64,000 nucleotides of DNA, taken from Vicinamibacterales bacterium (GTDB lineage: Bacteria; Acidobacteriota; Vicinamibacteria; Vicinamibacterales; UBA8438). The position numbers and the translations under genes are program-made. Below the pieces are notes generated by a model. The model saw only the letters and a list, made by a program, of their open reading frames with translations. It searched no databases and was not told the origin of the DNA. The stretch spans positions 124,001 to 188,000 of the forward strand of contig CATQHX010000073.1 in assembly GCA_958296065.1 (NCBI GenBank), given 5' to 3'. This document shows, piece by piece, positions 44,301 to 56,831 of this stretch. Within the stretch, counting starts at the first letter, position 1; every line of letters begins with the position of its first letter.

Positions 44301-44534
44301 CCTGCTCTCGTCAGCGGCTTCCGGCTCAACAACGCCCGTGCCTCGTACGGGTTCGGTCTGACGACCTTCGCCATCGGCTTCCCGGTCCATCTGGATTGGG
44401 CGTGGCCGACGCTATTCAACGAACAATGGGAAGACATCGTCTTCGCGACCGAGGCGCAGTATTCCGGTTTCCTGCGCGGTAGCGATTACTTCCGGAAAGT
44501 GCGCTTCTCGGTCTGGATCGGCTACGACTTCTGA
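41388..44534 (+). CDS. secreted gluzincin peptidase, PD40 propeller and beta-barrel fusion protein
   Basis: A 1048-residue exported protein. Signal peptide (cleavage near AGAQQ), then an MA-clan peptidase-like domain with HELTH at 149-153 and WVDEGLADFMAG downstream (third ligand). A WD40-like/PD40 propeller follows (about 290-600; MSWSPDGDRLAYI, PDFSPDGRTVVFS, PIYSPDGSTVVYLS). A long C-terminal region resembles an Omp85/surface-antigen barrel and ends in an aromatic (WIGYDF). ATG 41388 has GAGG six bases upstream. It may be an outer-membrane surface protease. It sits behind a sigma-54 promoter and converges on the retropepsin-like gene across repeat copy 5. Confidence 0.82.
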   Translation: MIRNRTGPRRRTRLIALIAFLVAAIGAPAGAQQFAPYYGKNRVKWDKFDWHIYQTDHFDIYYYPELEEHLERVAAYAESAYQQLSADLRHDLAFSVPLIVFKTHSEFEQQNIFPGGSPEGVGAFAEPYRNRIALPIDEPPDGLYRLITHELTHIFEFDIIPRSMIRQTVPLWVDEGLADFMAGVWRPLDLMQVRDLAVADIVPSMTEFQQYGGFASGRVVYNLGHAVFEFVEERWGLEGLRQFLFALRRNAIGGGEDPYEEAFGLEAEEWDDAFKSYLDDRFEAFRDKERPTDYGRNLAPDPLRSRYPVVFSLEASPSGEVIAAMAVNRRDREADIVLLSSRTGDIILNLTEGFDQEFGFDYISQTGLRWHTVPWMSWSPDGDRLAYIVRHGKGKALVVQNVVTREIEHLIDLDMVDEPESPDFSPDGRTVVFSALNRAVGDIYEIDLETHEVANLTNSALADYAPIYSPDGSTVVYLSRVSGNNKLFRLDRETGERRQLTFGTHDEAGGQFIDERTIVFASTAIDPTQPIDPDTARDGEIFNLWTLDLEHGALHQLTDSATGVVNPIVLAPDEDSDLPRIGFITYFRAEYGLHTIEYDEPLYTADATDFGGPGPLIDFQAPLTHTLNPANSRRKGRFENMYMQGRPSFGVGLTNSGDVLGGTMISFADVLGDQMFNIQAYSIQTYRTYGASYVNLAGRLQYALQGISSEQYFYGLGAYFAPSLAFLSRDDAIATRQSNGGSAIGIYPFDRFRRLEVSAGVYNFKENFANEALQAQSDAFQQQQFGTTLFRDGTFMPFGARFFQETTVFREYGPVAGNTVMAGYEYAPGFGGFLSRQTVDLDARYYMRILANGVLAFRGRAFNSWGDFPDFHFFGGQSEMRGYEYLHFLGHKAFHGNVELRFPLVEAMATPIGILGGIRGTFFFNIGAAAIAGQPWNLFSRQEQWVRPIVGYRANYLQNVEGQATEPVFGAPALVSGFRLNNARASYGFGLTTFAIGFPVHLDWAWPTLFNEQWEDIVFATEAQYSGFLRGSDYFRKVRFSVWIGYDF

Positions 44535-44541
44535 GGGTTCT

Positions 44542-44648
44542 GGCGCCCCGAAACGCCCCACTGGCTCCGCGTTTCGGCCCATCCCCCCGCTCCATGAGCC
44601 TGCGCCGCGGCACTTCGCTTCGCTGCGTTCTGCGGCGCAAGCTCCTAG
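44542..44648 (-). repeat. interspersed two-hairpin repeat, copy 5
   Basis: Minus-strand orientation, beginning CTAGGAGCTTGCGCCGCAG; the TAG inside CTAG is the stop codon of the retropepsin-like gene. Hairpin I arms pair with one G-T wobble; hairpin II is intact. It fills the gap between two convergent genes, as copy 1 does. Confidence 0.88.
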
Positions 44649-46168
44649 CCTGGCTGAATCTCGGTGAGCCGGAGCACGCTGTCGTTGAGATCCATGGCCA
44701 CACGGTAGTCGCCCAGGAACGTGTGGCCGATGATGCCGCCGATGTGGAATCCGAGCAGGGCGCTCGGCCGGTGCAGATTGAGAACGACGACCGAGAAATT
44801 GTCGAACCGGATGCGGTCGAAGCCCAGATTGACGCCAGGCAGCAGGAAGGCGTCGTCGTCCCACCCCGATGTCCCGAAAACGCGCAACGGAATGTGGCGC
44901 ACCGGAACCATGCCGAGGGCGTTGGCCGTGCTCAGGCTGATCGAGATGACCTCACCACCGGTATCGACGATGAAGCTCTTCTGAACCGAGCCGTTGATGA
45001 TCCCGCGGACGAGCGCGAGGCGGTGGAAGCGCATCGGCAGCTCGACATCGGCGAGCGGCTCCGGCGGCAGCTCCCGGGCCATCACGAGGCGATAATTCTG
45101 GTAGTCCACGACAGCCGACATGCCGAGAGCAAGTGGCGAGAAGCTGTTCTCGCTGCGGGTCTGCGGCAAGCCCGTCAGCGGCGGGTTCTTGATGAGGGCC
45201 GGAACGTTCTCCACGGACAGGGTGCCGAGCTCCAGGGTATCCGCACGCCCGAGCTCCAATCCCCGCATGCCGACCCGACCGACGCCGGCGCTCAACGTAT
45301 TGGTGATGGGCCGGACACCCACACGCTGCGCGGTTGCCTGGGAGAGAACCATCTGCTCCGCGCCGGTGTCGACGACGAGGTCGAGCTCGCTCCCCCCGTT
45401 CACGCGCCCACGGACGATGACCTTGTCGCGCTCGAGCCGGAACGGGACGGTGTGCACGGCGTCCAGGCGCTCCGGTGAGACATAGACGGGCACGCGCTCG
45501 CCGAACGACCGCAAGAAGCGGATCTCGGACCGTGCCCACTCGATCTTCTGGTCCATGCGGGTGCCCGCGAGGTCTTCGACATACGATTCGAACGCGTCGG
45601 CGGCCAGGTCGTACCGCTGCAGGCGCCGGTAAACCGACCCGAGGGTGTGGTAGAACTCACCGCGCTGCTCCCTGGCGAGGGCCGCCTGCAGCTCGACGAC
45701 CGCTTCTTCCAACTGACCGCGTGCGGCCAGGCTGCGACCGAGGCCGTGGCGGGCCATGGCGCTGTCCGGCTCCGAGGCGAGGACCTCCAGGTATACCTGC
45801 TCCGCTTCAGTGAAGAGCCCGAACGCCCAGAGGGCATCCGCGTACAGCGCTCGGTACTCGGAATCGACGGGGTCCAGGCTGGACAGGAAGTCCGCTTCCT
45901 GCTGGGCACGCGTGAACTCCGCGACGTGCAGGAGCGACCTGAGCAGACCGCTGGACGCGCGCAGAAGCTGCTCGGGCCGGGCGCCCTGTTTCGCGTTCTC
46001 GTAGGCGGACAGCGCCTCCCAGTAGCGCTGATCGCCGTAGAGGAGTTCGGCGAGCTGCAACCGCACCTCGGTGCGAGCAGAGTCGGTGTTCGACTCGGCA
46101 CCGATGATGATGGGCACCGCAACGCTGAACGCAAGCGCGACGAACGTTCTCCGGTAACCGAGCCGCAT
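44645..46168 (-). CDS. TPR protein with two retropepsin-like aspartyl protease domains
   Basis: A 507-residue exported protein. Signal peptide (about residues 1-25), TPR repeats (about 30-205), then two successive aspartyl-protease-like domains: VVDTGAEQMVLS (DTG 267-269) and IVDTGGEVISIS (DTG 402-404), each followed by a GRVGM/GIIGH-type flap-to-core segment. Two retropepsin folds in one chain could form an intramolecular active site like pepsin, instead of needing a dimer. ATG 46168 is preceded by a purine-rich GGAGGGGAG. Its role may be periplasmic proteolysis; substrate unknown. Confidence 0.82.
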   Translation of the reverse strand: MRLGYRRTFVALAFSVAVPIIIGAESNTDSARTEVRLQLAELLYGDQRYWEALSAYENAKQGARPEQLLRASSGLLRSLLHVAEFTRAQQEADFLSSLDPVDSEYRALYADALWAFGLFTEAEQVYLEVLASEPDSAMARHGLGRSLAARGQLEEAVVELQAALAREQRGEFYHTLGSVYRRLQRYDLAADAFESYVEDLAGTRMDQKIEWARSEIRFLRSFGERVPVYVSPERLDAVHTVPFRLERDKVIVRGRVNGGSELDLVVDTGAEQMVLSQATAQRVGVRPITNTLSAGVGRVGMRGLELGRADTLELGTLSVENVPALIKNPPLTGLPQTRSENSFSPLALGMSAVVDYQNYRLVMARELPPEPLADVELPMRFHRLALVRGIINGSVQKSFIVDTGGEVISISLSTANALGMVPVRHIPLRVFGTSGWDDDAFLLPGVNLGFDRIRFDNFSVVVLNLHRPSALLGFHIGGIIGHTFLGDYRVAMDLNDSVLRLTEIQPG

Positions 46169-46289
46169 GCTCCCCTCCCTGGCAATCCGCCCGCAACGCA
46201 GCCGCCGCGGACACGGGTTGCGCCGCGCCTGCAACTATGCCCGATTGCCCCGATCAAGACAAGGGTGCCGGTTGGAAAGCCGAGGATCA

Positions 46290-46317
46290 CGATAGCCGCC
46301 AAGCTGCGCGGCTATCG
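46290..46317 (-). terminator. stem-loop at the 3' end of nuoI
   Basis: CGATAGCCGC and GCGGCTATCG form a perfect 10-bp stem with an 8-base loop, overlapping the nuoI stop codon. No T-run follows, so it may stabilise the mRNA end rather than terminate by itself. Confidence 0.45.
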
Positions 46318-46782
46318 CGTGTAGTGCTCGATCGGAACGCCGTCGTACATCTCGTCGACCCGCAGGATCTGGGCGTTCCGGCTGTAGGTGCCCAGCTCGT
46401 AGTCCTCGCTCATGATGAGCGCCTTTACGGGCTTGGTCGGGCAGACTTCCGCACAGAGACCGCAGAACGAGCAACGCGACAGATTGAAATCGAAGTAGTC
46501 GAGCACCTTGATCTTGTGCCCCGGCTCCCGATGCCCACCGAGATTGATCAATTCGTCCGGGCAAACCTTGGCGCACTGGTCGCAGACAATGCAGGTCTGC
46601 GCCCCGGTTTCCGGCTCGACCTGCAGCCGCAGAACCCCCCGGAAGCGAGGCGCCACCGGTCGGCGCTCCTCCGGATACTGGAAAGTGAACGCCGGCTGCG
46701 GGGTGTACTTGAGCGTGACCCAGAGACCCTTGAGCAGGTCCACCAGGAACACGGTGCGAAAGAACTTGGCCAGAAACAGCAC
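46312..46782 (-). CDS. nuoI: NADH-quinone oxidoreductase subunit I
   Basis: 156 residues, the two-[4Fe-4S] ferredoxin-like arm subunit of complex I carrying electrons to NuoB. Both cluster motifs are present: CIVCDQCAKVCP and CSFCGLCAEVCP. The N-terminal part (LKGLWVTLKYTPQPAFTFQYPEE) is typical. It starts 6 bp after nuoB ends, and only nuoB and a ferredoxin gene are adjacent; no other complex I genes are in the window. Confidence 0.93.
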   Translation of the reverse strand: MLFLAKFFRTVFLVDLLKGLWVTLKYTPQPAFTFQYPEERRPVAPRFRGVLRLQVEPETGAQTCIVCDQCAKVCPDELINLGGHREPGHKIKVLDYFDFNLSRCSFCGLCAEVCPTKPVKALIMSEDYELGTYSRNAQILRVDEMYDGVPIEHYTR

Positions 46783-46788
46783 GTCGAC

Positions 46789-47325
46789 CTACCCCCGATC
46801 CTCTACGATTACAGGTTCGGTCTGCCCCGCCATGATCACGCGCTCCTTGCGGAGGATCGTGTTCTCCTTGCGGATCTTGTCCTGCAACCGCATGAGCCCG
46901 TAGAGCAGCGCTTCGGGACGGGGCGGACAACCCGAAACGTACACGTCTACCGGCACGATCTTGTCGACGCCCTGCAGCACGCTGTAGGTCGGAAACGGGC
47001 CTCCCGCATTCGAGCAGCTCCCCATCGAGATGACCCACTTCGGTTCCGGCATCTGGTCGTACAGACGCCGCAACACGGGCGCCATCTTCTTGGTGACGGT
47101 GCCTGCCACGATCATCAGATCGGATTGCCGCGGCGATGCGCGAAACACCTCCGCCCCGAACCGTGCAATGTCGTAGCGCGACGTCGAGGTCGCGATCATC
47201 TCGATTGCACAGCACGCAAGCCCGAAACCCATCGGCCAGAGCGACGACTGCCGCGCCCAGTTGAGAACCCGGTCGAGGTTGGTCGTGATGAAGTTGTCTT
47301 CGAAGCGATGATCGATGAGACCCAT
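46789..47325 (-). CDS. nuoB: NADH-quinone oxidoreductase subunit B
   Basis: 178 residues binding cluster N2, the last iron-sulfur centre before quinone. Ligand motifs GLACCAIEM (adjacent cysteines), MGSCSNAGGPFPTYSV and VSGCPPRPEALL are intact; the usual GSCANSGG is slightly altered to GSCSNAGG. Preceded by a ferredoxin gene and followed closely by nuoI on the minus strand. Confidence 0.95.
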   Translation of the reverse strand: MGLIDHRFEDNFITTNLDRVLNWARQSSLWPMGFGLACCAIEMIATSTSRYDIARFGAEVFRASPRQSDLMIVAGTVTKKMAPVLRRLYDQMPEPKWVISMGSCSNAGGPFPTYSVLQGVDKIVPVDVYVSGCPPRPEALLYGLMRLQDKIRKENTILRKERVIMAGQTEPVIVEDRG

Positions 47326-47379
47326 CTTGATGGATTCCGCTGCCCGACCACTGGACCGGCCGACGCTGCGCTCAGCGCC

Positions 47380-47643
47380 CTACTTGCCTTCGTACCAGTC
47401 GGCGTTGGTTTCGATGAAGCTCTCCCACTGCTCGGGAACCTCGTCGTTGGCGAAAATCGCCTCGACGGGACACGCCGGCACGCAGGCACCACAGTCGATG
47501 CACTCCTCCGGGTGAATGTAGAGCATCGTTTCGGCTTCGAATTCTTCTTCGTCCTTGCGCGGGTGAATGCAGTCGACCGGACAGACATCGACGCATGCAG
47601 TGTCCTTGGTCCCGACGCACGGCTCACATATCGAATAGGCCAT
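47380..47643 (-). CDS. 7Fe/8Fe-type ferredoxin family protein
   Basis: 87 residues beginning MAYSICEPCVGTKDTACVDVCPVDCI and with a second motif CIDCGACVPACPVEAI, the pattern of a bacterial-type ferredoxin (ligand spacing of the first centre suggests a [3Fe-4S] or [4Fe-4S], the second a [4Fe-4S]). ATG 47643 has GGAGG seven bases upstream; the frame runs to 47700 without homology. It lies just upstream of nuoB and is probably co-transcribed. It could carry electrons from the NifJ-type oxidoreductase encoded nearby. Confidence 0.9.
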   Translation of the reverse strand: MAYSICEPCVGTKDTACVDVCPVDCIHPRKDEEEFEAETMLYIHPEECIDCGACVPACPVEAIFANDEVPEQWESFIETNADWYEGK

Positions 47644-47791
47644 TCGTTCCTCCGAACTACGCCAGACAGAATTTCCGTTCAGAGAATACAGCCTCGCCAC
47701 CCACGGATCAAGGTCGCCGCGGATTCCGGGCCACGGCCGAGGCGCGGCCGGTGGACGCCGCCGAAGAACCCGCGGTACGATTCATGACTAC

Positions 47792-48718
47792 ATGCCAGCT
47801 CCCGTTCCGGCCACGCTGATTCGCGGCCGACCATCCCGCCCGACCCTGCCGCCGCGCGGACCCAAACCCCAATGGCTGCGCGTCAAGGCGCCCGGCAGCC
47901 CGGGCTACCTGCGGCTGACCCGGCTGACCCATCAACTCTCCCTCAACACGGTGTGCCGGGAGGCGAACTGCCCGAACATCGGCGAGTGCTGGCAGCACGG
48001 CACGGCCACCTTCATGATTCTGGGCAGCGTCTGCACCCGATCCTGCGGCTACTGCAACGTCGTGCACGGGGCGCCCGACGCAGTGGATCGAACCGAGCCG
48101 ACCCGCCTGGCCGAAGGCGTCGCGGCGCTCGGGCTCGAATACGTGGTGGTTACTTCGGTCGACCGGGACGACCTTCCCGATGGCGGGGCCGCGGCATTTG
48201 CGCAGACGATTCACGCGATCCGGCAACGGGTGACTGCGTGTCGCATCGAGGTGCTCGTTCCCGATTTTTCCGGCCGCGCGTGCGATCTGGAATGCGTGCT
48301 CGACGCCGGTCCGGACGTCCTCAACCACAATCTGGAAACCGTCGAGCGCCTGTACCGCACCGCCCGACCCGGTGGCCGCTACCGCTGGGCCTTGCGACTG
48401 CTCGACCATGCGCGTCGCTACCGCCCGTCGACGCCGACCAAATCCGGCATCATGGTGGGCCTCGGCGAATCACGCGACGAGATTCGGGCGGCGCTTGCGG
48501 ATCTGCGCGGCGTCGGCTGCGACATCCTCACCATCGGTCAGTACCTGCGCCCCTCGGCCGCCCATCTGCCGGTGGCCCGCTACTACCACCCCGACGAGTT
48601 CGCGGAACTCAAGCAGCACGCACTGGGGCTGGGATTCCGTCACGTCGAATCGGGACCGCTCGTCCGCAGCTCCTACCACGCGCACGAACAGGCCGAAGCG
48701 TTCGACCGCCGCGCCTGA
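47792..48718 (+). CDS. lipA: lipoyl synthase
   Basis: A 308-residue radical-SAM enzyme inserting two sulfurs into octanoyl chains on E2 and H proteins. The auxiliary cluster motif is CREANCPNIGEC, the radical-SAM motif CTRSCGYC, and the family sequence TPTKSGIMVGLGE and DILTIGQYLRPS follow. The C-terminal RSSYHA (serine ligand of the auxiliary cluster) is present. Start ATG 47792; TACGAT lies 10 bases before it. It converges on lpdA, so lipoate synthesis and use are encoded together. Confidence 0.95.
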   Translation: MPAPVPATLIRGRPSRPTLPPRGPKPQWLRVKAPGSPGYLRLTRLTHQLSLNTVCREANCPNIGECWQHGTATFMILGSVCTRSCGYCNVVHGAPDAVDRTEPTRLAEGVAALGLEYVVVTSVDRDDLPDGGAAAFAQTIHAIRQRVTACRIEVLVPDFSGRACDLECVLDAGPDVLNHNLETVERLYRTARPGGRYRWALRLLDHARRYRPSTPTKSGIMVGLGESRDEIRAALADLRGVGCDILTIGQYLRPSAAHLPVARYYHPDEFAELKQHALGLGFRHVESGPLVRSSYHAHEQAEAFDRRA

Positions 48719-48748
48719 TCGACGGGCTGCTGCCCGCACGCCGGCACC

Positions 48749-50176
48749 TCAACGCCGCTTCGGGCGGTAGACGTGCGCGCTGCGCCCGAAGAAGACCTCG
48801 GCGGCCTCCGCGAAGGTCTCGGACACGGTCGGGTGCGGATGAATCGCGGCGGCGATGTCGGCCGCGGTCAGCTCTTTCTCTACCGCGACCACTCCTTCGG
48901 CGATTAGCTCACCTGCCCCGGCGCCGACGAGTCCCACCCCGAGCACCTGACCCGACTCCGAATCCAGGACGAGCTTGGTCAGGCCGTCGGGTCGGTCGAG
49001 GGTAAGCGCCCGGCCCGATGCACCCCAGGGGAACCTGGCGATGCTGACGGCTCGGCCCGACGCTGCGGCATCCGCTTCCGTCAGTCCGCACCACGCCACT
49101 TCCGGGTCCGTGAAGACAACCGCGGGCACCGCACGAGGAGCGAACGATGCCTGGTGGTTGCCCAGGATGGCCTCGACCGCGACGCGCGCCTCGGCGAACG
49201 CCTTGTGTGCGAGCAGCGGCTCGCCGGCGACGTCGCCTATGGCAAAGATCGACGGCTCGGCGGTCCGGCGTTGACCGTCGACCCGGATGAACCCGCGACG
49301 GTCACGCTCCACCCGAGTGTGCTCCAGCCCGCCGATGGAGGAGTTCGGCGCCCGGCCGACCGCCACCAGCACTTGATGGAATCGCTCGGTCCACGCATCG
49401 CCGCTCGCCGGTTCCAACGTGACATCCATACCGTCCGGGTGCGGCATCAGCCGGGTCACGGAGGTGTTCAGATGCACCGTGCGAACGCTCTTTGCGATCC
49501 GCCGCGCGAGAACCCGCACGAGGTCCGCATCGGCCCCCGGCAAGAGGCCGCCGGTCATCTCGGCGATGGTGACGGCAGATCCCAGGGCGGCGTACACCGT
49601 CCCCAGTTCCAGTCCTATGTAGCCGCCGCCGATCACGAGCAGCGAGGCCGGGACGCTCCCGACGTCGAGTGCTCGCGTCGAGTCGAGCACCCGCGGGTCG
49701 TCGAGACTCAGCCCCGCCGGGCGGGCGGGTCGCGACCCGGTCGCCACTATGGCGTGCTCGAAGGCAATCGTGCTCGCGCTCTCGCCCGCACCGGTCGGAG
49801 TGACGCGGAGGGTGCGAGCGTTGTCGAATGACGCCGTGCCCTGTACGAAGGTCACGCCGCGCTGCTTCGACAGCAGAGCCAGACCGCCAGTGAGCTTTGC
49901 GACGACCTCGTCCTTCCACGCCCGCAGCCGGGCGATATCGATCGTCGGCTCGCCGAACACCACTCCCCAACTGGCGGCGGCACGGGCCTCGGTCACCACC
50001 TTCGCGGCGTGCAGCAACGCCTTCGACGGCATGCAGCCGCGGTAGAGGCAGACGCCGCCGGGTCGGTCCGCCTCGTCGATCAGCACGACCCGCAATCCGA
50101 GGTCGGCCGCGAGAAAGGCCGCGGTGTAACCGCCCGGTCCGGCACCGATGACGGCAAGCTGCGTCTCTTCGGTCAT
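48749..50176 (-). CDS. lpdA: dihydrolipoyl dehydrogenase
   Basis: 475 residues, E3 of 2-oxoacid dehydrogenase or glycine cleavage complexes. FAD-binding AVIGAGPGGYTAAFLAA, redox cysteines in GGVCLYRGCMPSK (CxxxxC), NAD-binding VIGGGYIGLELG, second FAD motif FAIGDVAGEPLLAH and the C-terminal catalytic HPHPT are present. Start ATG 50176. No E1 or E2 gene is in the window. It converges on lipA with 30 bp between the stops. Confidence 0.94.
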   Translation of the reverse strand: MTEETQLAVIGAGPGGYTAAFLAADLGLRVVLIDEADRPGGVCLYRGCMPSKALLHAAKVVTEARAAASWGVVFGEPTIDIARLRAWKDEVVAKLTGGLALLSKQRGVTFVQGTASFDNARTLRVTPTGAGESASTIAFEHAIVATGSRPARPAGLSLDDPRVLDSTRALDVGSVPASLLVIGGGYIGLELGTVYAALGSAVTIAEMTGGLLPGADADLVRVLARRIAKSVRTVHLNTSVTRLMPHPDGMDVTLEPASGDAWTERFHQVLVAVGRAPNSSIGGLEHTRVERDRRGFIRVDGQRRTAEPSIFAIGDVAGEPLLAHKAFAEARVAVEAILGNHQASFAPRAVPAVVFTDPEVAWCGLTEADAAASGRAVSIARFPWGASGRALTLDRPDGLTKLVLDSESGQVLGVGLVGAGAGELIAEGVVAVEKELTAADIAAAIHPHPTVSETFAEAAEVFFGRSAHVYRPKRR

Positions 50177-50212
50177 CAGGCTCGTCTACACTAATTGTAG
50201 GAGGTCGGGGAG

Positions 50213-51880
50213 ATGAACAGAGCCGCCCTCGCCGCTATCGGCCTTGCCGCGCTAGCCGTCGCCATGAGCCCGGCCGCGCGGAGCCAGCAGTTCGGAACCA
50301 CCATGACGCCTCTCTTCGCTCCGGTCGACCTGGGTGCCGACACATCCACGCTCCCGCAGTCCGAGAGGGCGGCACTGGCGCGGATCATCGAGGCGGCGCG
50401 CGTCATGGACGCGTTGTTCCTCGAACAGGTCTGGGCCGGCAACCCCTCCCTGCTGCTCGCGCTACAGGGTGATCGTACCGCACGCACCAACGCGCAACTT
50501 GCCTTCTTTCTGCTGAACAAGGGCCCCTGGTCCCGCGTGGAGGGAAACCGGCCATTCGTTCCAGGCGTGCCGCGCAAGCCCGAGGGGGCCGCCTACTATC
50601 CGCCGGACGCCACGCGAGAGGAGATCGCGGCCTGGATCGAAGGGCTGTCCGGCGAGGAACGCGAGGCCGCCACCAGCTTCTTCACGGTCGTCCGACGTGA
50701 TCCGAACGGCGAGCTGCGAGCCGTCCCGTACAGCATGGAGTACCAGGGTCCGCTCGCGGTTGCCGCGGAACGCCTGCGGGCGGCGGCCGACCTGACGGCC
50801 GAACCGACGCTCGCGCGCTACCTGCGGACCCGCGCGGAAGCCTTCGCGTCGAACGAATACTACGAGAGCGACGTGGCGTGGATGGAGCTCGAGGCCGCGA
50901 TCGAGCCGACCATCGGCCCGTACGAGGTGTACGAGGACGAGTGGTTCAACTACAAGGCGGCCTTCGAGGCCTTCGTCACCATCCGCGACGACGCCGAAAC
51001 GACGCAACTGGCACGCTTCGGAGCCGAGCTGCAGGAGCTCGAGGACAACTTGCCTATCGACCCCGCCTACCGCGACCCGGAGTTGGGCGCCCTGGCGCCG
51101 ATCCGCGTGGTCAACGTCCTGTTCACGGCCGGTGACGCCAACAGCGGGGTGCAGACCGCCGCGTTCAACCTGCCGAACGACGAACGGGTCATCCGCGACC
51201 ACGGCTCGAAGCGGGTCATGCTGAAGAACGTCCAGGAAGCCAAGTTCCAGCGCGTGCTGACGCCGATATCCGCACTCGCGCTGCCGTCGAGCGAGCGCGG
51301 CGACATCGCGTTCGAGGCGTTCTTCACGCACATCCTGATGCACGAGCTGATGCACGGGCTCGGACCGCATTCCGTCGCGTTGGACGGGCGCGAGACCACC
51401 GTGCGCCAGGCCCTGCGGGAGACCTACAGCACCATAGAGGAGGCGAAGGCCGACGTCTCGGGCCTGTGGGCGCTGCACTACCTGATCGACAAGGGCGTCA
51501 TCGACCGTTCCCTCGAACGCTCGATCTACACTACCTTCCTCGCCTCGACGTTCCGCTCCATCCGCTTCGGGATCAACGAGGCCCACGGCCGCGGTGTGGC
51601 GATCCAGCTCAATACCTTCCTCGACGCCGGCGCGGTGACGGTCGGACGGGACGGGCGGTTCCGTGTGGACCACGCGCGCATCCGCGATGCGGTGGAGGGC
51701 CTGACGAGCCGCCTGATGACGATCCAGGCGCAGGGGGACTACGAAGAGGCGAATCGCTTGCTCGAGACGCTGGGCGTCGTGCGACCGGAGGTACAGCGCA
51801 TGCTCGACCGGCTGGGCGGCGTGCCGATCGACATCCAGCCGCGGTACGTCACCGCGGAACGACTCGCCACCGGCTTCTGA
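50213..51880 (+). CDS. secreted M49-like (dipeptidyl peptidase III-related) zinc peptidase
   Basis: 555 residues: a signal peptide (cleavage near ARSQQ) and a catalytic domain with HELMH at 377-381 and EEAKAD around 409-414, the HExxH + EExxxx layout related to DPP III (where the first motif has an extra residue). Conserved stretch: RSIRFGINEAHGRG. The middle region GVQTAAFNLPNDERVIRDHGSK also recurs in this group. ATG 50213 has TAGGAGG upstream. Probably periplasmic; substrate unknown. It is divergent from lpdA with only 36 bp between the starts. Confidence 0.82.
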   Translation: MNRAALAAIGLAALAVAMSPAARSQQFGTTMTPLFAPVDLGADTSTLPQSERAALARIIEAARVMDALFLEQVWAGNPSLLLALQGDRTARTNAQLAFFLLNKGPWSRVEGNRPFVPGVPRKPEGAAYYPPDATREEIAAWIEGLSGEEREAATSFFTVVRRDPNGELRAVPYSMEYQGPLAVAAERLRAAADLTAEPTLARYLRTRAEAFASNEYYESDVAWMELEAAIEPTIGPYEVYEDEWFNYKAAFEAFVTIRDDAETTQLARFGAELQELEDNLPIDPAYRDPELGALAPIRVVNVLFTAGDANSGVQTAAFNLPNDERVIRDHGSKRVMLKNVQEAKFQRVLTPISALALPSSERGDIAFEAFFTHILMHELMHGLGPHSVALDGRETTVRQALRETYSTIEEAKADVSGLWALHYLIDKGVIDRSLERSIYTTFLASTFRSIRFGINEAHGRGVAIQLNTFLDAGAVTVGRDGRFRVDHARIRDAVEGLTSRLMTIQAQGDYEEANRLLETLGVVRPEVQRMLDRLGGVPIDIQPRYVTAERLATGF

Positions 51881-51953
51881 CTTCGCGACGGGGAGGCACC
51901 GACCGATCGTCGATCAAGGGCGTGCCCCCCCTCGGGGTCTCCGACGTCCGCGC

Positions 51954-56660
<4,707 letters not shown>

Positions 56661-56819
56661 GGAGGTTCTCCAGGGATTTCGGAATCGGTCAGGCCGCGTC
56701 AGACAGCCATACGCAGCAGACCGACGGGCGCACCGGTCCACGGCCCACCCGCATTGTAGCGACCGCGAGGCCGCGCGGCAACGATCCGTCCTCCATCGGG
56801 CGGCCCGAGACGATTCTAG

Positions 56820-56825
56820 TAAGAT
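56820..56825 (+). promoter_or_regulatory. -10-like hexamer before the MoxR gene
   Basis: TAAGAT six bases upstream of ATG 56832 with no Shine-Dalgarno sequence: a leaderless arrangement. Confidence 0.4.
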
Positions 56826-56831
56826 CGCTGC

